Shown here: positions 63,182 through 64,000 of the stretch, piece after piece | Position numbering within the stretch: the stretch's first letter is position 1 | Layout of the letters: the number at the start of each line of letters is the position of its first letter | From: Halobacillus kuroshimensis DSM 18393 | Lineage (GTDB): Bacteria > Bacillota > Bacilli > Bacillales > Halobacillaceae | Assembly: GCF_000425705.1 (NCBI RefSeq) | Contig: NZ_AUDY01000010.1 | Coordinates: 248,001-312,000 of the forward strand | Reading direction: 5' to 3' | Length of the DNA: 64,000 nucleotides | The notes under the pieces: generated by a model | The model's database searches: none | The model's input: only the letters and a program-made list of their open reading frames with translations | Told to the model about the DNA's origin: nothing | Made by a program: the position numbers and the translations under genes

Positions 63182-64000
63182 ATGAACTTTAAAAGAAAGA
63201 CCGGCTTATTAAGATTCACACGGGGCGGATGGCCTCTTCAGGTAAGGCTGACGCTCCTGATTATTTTACTTGTTCTTCTCTCTGTATCTGCAACTGGTTT
63301 TTTTTCCTATACGAAAGCAGAGGAAAACCAGCTGGCTCTTGTGCAGGACCGATTGGAACGTGAACTGCTAGTAGTTCAGGATGTAGCGCAGCAATTGATG
63401 TATGCCTTTGTAGGGGATCAGCAGGAATTCAATCAGCGTTTTCAAGGCTATGCAGATGCACAGAAAGCTCAGATGCAGCAGGATGGTCTGACAGCAGATG
63501 CATACCTGTTCACTGAACAAGCTGTGTATTCCTATCCAGACTTGACTCCTGTTCCTTCCTTTACCGAAGAGGAAGTAGAGGAGGTTTTAAGTAAGGAAAA
63601 TGGCACAGAACAGTGGACGACAAATGGAGAATCGTTTGTGTATTCGTTTGCCCCTGTCCAGGAGCTGCAGGGGATCTATGTTCTTGGTGTGGCAGAAGAG
63701 GATATTATGAAAGAAGTCGATCAAATGGCCTGGTATACGTTTCTGATAGGAGCTGGGACGGCGGTTGTAGCTGGAGTCATGGTTTCCTATATTATTCGAA
63801 AGACTGTCCGTCCCCTTAAACAGCTGGAGGAAATGATGGGGAAGATTGGTGAAGGGGTGATCGGGGAAGCATCGGCTGTAAAAACGAGCCTGCCGGAGGT
63901 CCGGTCATTAAAAATCAGTTATGAGAAGTCCATTACCACTATTGTAGATATTCTTTCTACGGTAAAAGCAGCCGTCCAAAACCTTGATCAAGGGGGAAGC
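63182..64000 (+). CDS. Methyl-accepting chemotaxis protein, 5' part
   Basis: Open at the window edge; 273 codons are present. TM1 is about residues 22-43, followed by an extracellular sensor region to about 178, TM2 at about 180-201, then a HAMP start (IRKTVRPLKQLEEMMGKIGEG) and a helix leading into the signalling domain. The last residues fit a chemoreceptor better than a histidine kinase. ATG 63182 has ATGGAG about 10 bases upstream. The ligand is unknown. Confidence 0.72.
   Translation, partial: MNFKRKTGLLRFTRGGWPLQVRLTLLIILLVLLSVSATGFFSYTKAEENQLALVQDRLERELLVVQDVAQQLMYAFVGDQQEFNQRFQGYADAQKAQMQQDGLTADAYLFTEQAVYSYPDLTPVPSFTEEEVEEVLSKENGTEQWTTNGESFVYSFAPVQELQGIYVLGVAEEDIMKEVDQMAWYTFLIGAGTAVVAGVMVSYIIRKTVRPLKQLEEMMGKIGEGVIGEASAVKTSLPEVRSLKISYEKSITTIVDILSTVKAAVQNLDQGGS

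Overview
The window is a contiguous piece of a Gram-positive, endospore-forming Bacillaceae chromosome. Spore genes (sigK, gpr, spoIIP, yqfC, yqfD), the competence genes comEA/EB/EC, CIRCE-controlled heat-shock genes and a glycyl T-box all point there. Gene order follows the Bacillus subtilis yqe/yqf region almost gene for gene. A complete-looking Mrp-type Na+/H+ antiporter operon and acidic linkers suggest a halotolerant or alkalitolerant relative (Halobacillus/Salimicrobium/Virgibacillus-like). The species cannot be fixed from the sequence alone. No rRNA, tRNA, insertion sequence, prophage or CRISPR array was seen.

Layout. 1-3.3 kb: greA, yrrS, mtnN, yrhC and an uninterrupted sigK. 3.4-8.8 kb: leftward Mrp antiporter operon (A, C, D, E, F, G; no B). 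9.0-9.5 kb: sda and a DnaA-box cluster. 9.5-14.6 kb: yqeG-yqeH-aroE-yhbY-nadD-yqeK-rsfS-yqeM (ribosome assembly, shikimate, NAD). 14.6-19.1 kb: comER facing comEA-comEB-comEC, then small yqzM. 19.4-26.8 kb: holA, rpsT, gpr, spoIIP, yqxA, lepA, hemW. 26.8-33.6 kb: heat-shock operon hrcA-grpE-dnaK-dnaJ followed by prmA and rsmE. 33.6-38.8 kb: deoC, a flavin reductase, rpsU-yqeY, and a probable sigma-W operon nfeD-floA-(unknown membrane protein). 38.8-44.3 kb: yqfC-yqfD-phoH, ybeY-dgkA, era, yqzL, recO. 44.3-49.1 kb: T-box glyQS, ccpN, ppdkR. 49.3-53.9 kb: yaiI-dnaG-sigA, a membrane protein, cccA. 53.9-62.2 kb: trmK-yqfO, ispH, cshB, nfo, yqfT, a lytic transglycosylase-like gene, yqfX, ispG. 62.4-64 kb: a second, short NfeD protein behind a sigma-W-like promoter and the 5' part of a chemoreceptor.

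How the genes work together. Most are translation, ribosome-assembly, replication and protein-quality genes in short operons separated by strong intrinsic terminators. Overlaid are sporulation checkpoints (sda with its DnaA boxes, sigK, gpr, spoIIP), DNA uptake (comE), isoprenoid synthesis (ispH, ispG) and envelope-stress membrane organisation (two NfeD proteins, FloA).

The most interesting departures from the expected pattern are regulatory or deletions. An extended palindrome with GerE-like half-sites lies in the sigK leader. mrpB is missing from the Mrp operon. pgpH and cdd are missing from the phoH-ybeY-dgkA-era block, where a new terminator and promoter sit instead. A palindrome overlaps the putative dnaJ promoter. 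An uncharacterised membrane protein with a conserved-looking C-terminus shares the nfeD-floA operon. I did not find a clear multi-gene novel defence or metabolic system.
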